From Oscillatoriales cyanobacterium M59_W2019_021 (lineage in GTDB: Bacteria; Cyanobacteriota; Cyanobacteriia; Cyanobacteriales; Geitlerinemataceae): 64,000 nucleotides of DNA. Where the stretch lies: contig DVED01000065.1 in NCBI GenBank assembly GCA_015295945.1, positions 1 to 64,000 on the forward strand, written 5' to 3'. Positions 62,418 through 64,000 of the stretch are shown piece after piece (position 1 is the first letter of the stretch; every line of letters begins with the position of its first letter). A program made the position numbers and the translations under genes. The notes under the pieces were generated by a model that worked only from the letters and a program-made list of their open reading frames with translations, was not told where the DNA came from and searched no databases.

Positions 62418-64000
62418 TTACCCATTACCCAAAATCAACCGTTTCCGATGCACTTTTAACAATCGAAATTCTTGCCCGGAAACCTGTTCTAGCATTTCCA
62501 AAACTTGACTGGGACGGAGGAGATTGCCATCGTTGCGGCAACTGCCGAGATAGCGCAATTGGAAAGCATGGGGAGTCTCGGATTCGAGGCGAGATAAGGT
62601 AAATAACCGCTCTCGCAAATTCACCTGTTGTTTCCGCCCCGATTTAGTTTTGCGTTCAGTCCAGATTTCCTCGGTGGCGAGAATGTCGGCAATCCAAGCG
62701 TCGATCCGCCCTAAATCGGGCATTTCGCCTTCGGTATCGATCGTTAGGTCATATTCAGCCTTTTCTAGCAATTGCGTGGCTGTAGGAGCCTGTAAATCCA
62801 CGGATTCGACACGGTATAGGGGGAGATCCACAGGGAGTTGCGCGGCGAGTTTCTCCCCAAATTCCTGGGGTTCCATTTCCTGGGTTAACTCGAATTCGAT
62901 AATTTCTCCGGTACTGGTGACGCCGAGGGAGAGGGCGTTGGCGGGAAGAATCCGGGGTCCGGGGTGGAATCCTCCGGTAAAGGCGATGGGAATGGCGGCA
63001 CGACGAATGGCGCGATCGAAAAGTTTGGCGAGGTCTAAATGACCCACCCGTGCCATATCCCCTAATTTGCCGTACTCCACTCGCAGGCGTTGAACTCGGT
63101 GGGTTGGGGGGGTAAACTGTCCCTGAAATTGGGGGATTGGCGGCGGCGGCAGGACGATATTGTGACCGAAATCGGGGGTACACACGCCGCAGTGGGAGCA
63201 TCCTTCAAAGGAACAGTCGGGGACAGTGGCTTCTTCTAAGGCGCGTTGTAGGTCTTCTTGCAGCCATTTTTTGTCGATTCCGGTGTTGAGATAGTCCCAG
63301 GGAAGGGGTTGGTCTAACGGGTTGGAGTTTGGGGTTTGGGGTTTCATCACGTTCCATTCCCCGTTTTCCACTTGGCGATATTTCCAAGTTAAATTCGATT
63401 CGTCGATCGCCTGGTTCCACGCCGCAAATGCCCGATCGAGGCTTTCCCACCAGGAATCCATTCCCGCACCCAATTCCCAGGCACGGCGCAAAACTGAAGA
63501 TAAACGCCGATCGCCTCTGCCGACAAAATCTTCCATTGCCGAAATTCTCACGTCGGTAAAATTCGCTTTCACCCCGCGCATTTTCCGGAATTCTTGTCGC
63601 AATAAGTCTTGTTTGCGGCGGAATTCGGCAGTGGAAACCGAGTGCCATTGGAAGGGGGTATGGGGTTTGGGGGTGAAGTTGGAAATAGTGAGGTTTACGT
63701 TTAATCGTTTGCGGTTGGGGGCGCTGCATTCTTGTTGCAACCAACGGACGGTTTCGGCAATGCCAATGACATCGGCATCGGTTTCGCCGGGAAGTCCGAT
63801 CATGAAGTAGAGTTTGACTTTATCCCAACCGCGATCGTACGCCGTTTTCACGCCGCGTAAGAGTTCTTCGTCGGTGAGTCCTTTGTTGACGATATCCCGC
63901 ATTCGTTGGGTTCCGGCTTCGGGAGCGAAGGTTAAACTTCCTTGGCGCGTTCCTCCGAGAATATCGGCAATATTATCGTCAAATCGATCAACCCGCTGGC
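62418..64000 (-). CDS. TIGR03960-type radical SAM protein fused to DUF2344 (C-terminal part; 5' end outside window)
   Basis: At least 527 residues; the frame is open to the window edge, so the CxxxCxxC cluster of the radical SAM domain lies outside. Visible are the end of the SAM barrel (SLTFAPEAGTQRMRDIVNKG, LYFMIGLPGETDADV, NLTISNFTPKPHTPFQW), a DUF-type middle with CSFEGCSHCGVC, and a C-terminal DUF2344 domain (about VEYGKLGDMARVGHLDL onward). Such fused proteins are conserved in cyanobacteria and other bacteria, with proposed tRNA- or ribosome-linked roles that are not settled. The tail ILGNG and stop derive from a heptamer repeat. Confidence 0.92.
   Translation of the reverse strand, partial: QRVDRFDDNIADILGGTRQGSLTFAPEAGTQRMRDIVNKGLTDEELLRGVKTAYDRGWDKVKLYFMIGLPGETDADVIGIAETVRWLQQECSAPNRKRLNVNLTISNFTPKPHTPFQWHSVSTAEFRRKQDLLRQEFRKMRGVKANFTDVRISAMEDFVGRGDRRLSSVLRRAWELGAGMDSWWESLDRAFAAWNQAIDESNLTWKYRQVENGEWNVMKPQTPNSNPLDQPLPWDYLNTGIDKKWLQEDLQRALEEATVPDCSFEGCSHCGVCTPDFGHNIVLPPPPIPQFQGQFTPPTHRVQRLRVEYGKLGDMARVGHLDLAKLFDRAIRRAAIPIAFTGGFHPGPRILPANALSLGVTSTGEIIEFELTQEMEPQEFGEKLAAQLPVDLPLYRVESVDLQAPTATQLLEKAEYDLTIDTEGEMPDLGRIDAWIADILATEEIWTERKTKSGRKQQVNLRERLFTLSRLESETPHAFQLRYLGSCRNDGNLLRPSQVLEMLEQVSGQEFRLLKVHRKRLILGNG

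Overview
The window comes from a cyanobacterial chromosome, probably a filamentous or otherwise repeat-rich species. The evidence is the very high density of GCGATCGC (HIP1) and CGATCG sites, cyanobacteria-restricted families (Ycf34, DUF1823, DUF928 next to a CHASE2 cyclase, a CAAD membrane domain attached to isoleucyl-tRNA synthetase), a DesC-type acyl-lipid desaturase, and intergenic heptanucleotide tandem repeats of the STRR type. No rRNA, CRISPR array, prophage or intact transposase gene was seen.

Layout. 1-811: decayed histidine kinase. 962-2524: B12-binding radical SAM enzyme. 2827-6524: a three-gene minus-strand cassette (DEAD/DEAH helicase, 81-residue protein, DndD-like SMC ATPase), the most defence-like locus here. 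6777-14123: radC, tRNA-Val(CAC), several small conserved cyanobacterial genes, GIY-YIG and HNH proteins, a methyltransferase, a CopG-like regulator and a MoxR-type ATPase. 14691-16574: intact PAS histidine kinase, related in its catalytic core to the pseudogene at the left edge. 16667-26077: housekeeping and transport genes (FAH-family enzyme, sodium:solute symporter, YchF, CbiT, CdsA, DedA, PlsC). 26262-30156: isoleucyl-tRNA synthetase split into two reading frames. 30153-34660: CHASE2 adenylate/guanylate cyclase with two DUF928 exported proteins. 35043-44535: tRNA-Val(UAC), MazG, an esterase, an MgtC-like membrane protein, two ferredoxins, HisZ, a J-domain protein, an inositol-monophosphatase-like enzyme and a nuclease. 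44792-56761: tRNA-Ser(GGA), frameshifted aqpZ, cupin, pentapeptide protein, alkyladenine glycosylase, hydrolase, PRC-barrel protein, a DOMON/GNAT/kinase operon, a G(D/N)K-repeat protein, CCA-adding enzyme, Ycf34 and Uma2. 57463-64000: desC, a PLP lyase, NlpC/P60 peptidase, beta-lactamase-fold hydrolase, a second Uma2 protein, and the C-terminal part of a large radical SAM/DUF2344 protein that runs off the right edge.

Most genes are single or in short operons and serve basic metabolism: phospholipid synthesis (cdsA, plsC, desC), tRNA charging and maturation (ileS, CCA enzyme, three tRNAs), cobalamin synthesis (cbiT), histidine synthesis (hisZ), envelope and signalling. The unusual feature of the window is its repeat biology. 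At least four families of short palindromic or dispersed repeats, heptamer tandem repeats and small terminal-inverted-repeat elements occupy nearly every gap. They supply stop codons to six genes, extend one protein, sit directly against start codons, and a 7-bp tandem duplication appears to have split ileS. A tandem duplication upstream of the symporter gene carries two small inserted elements.
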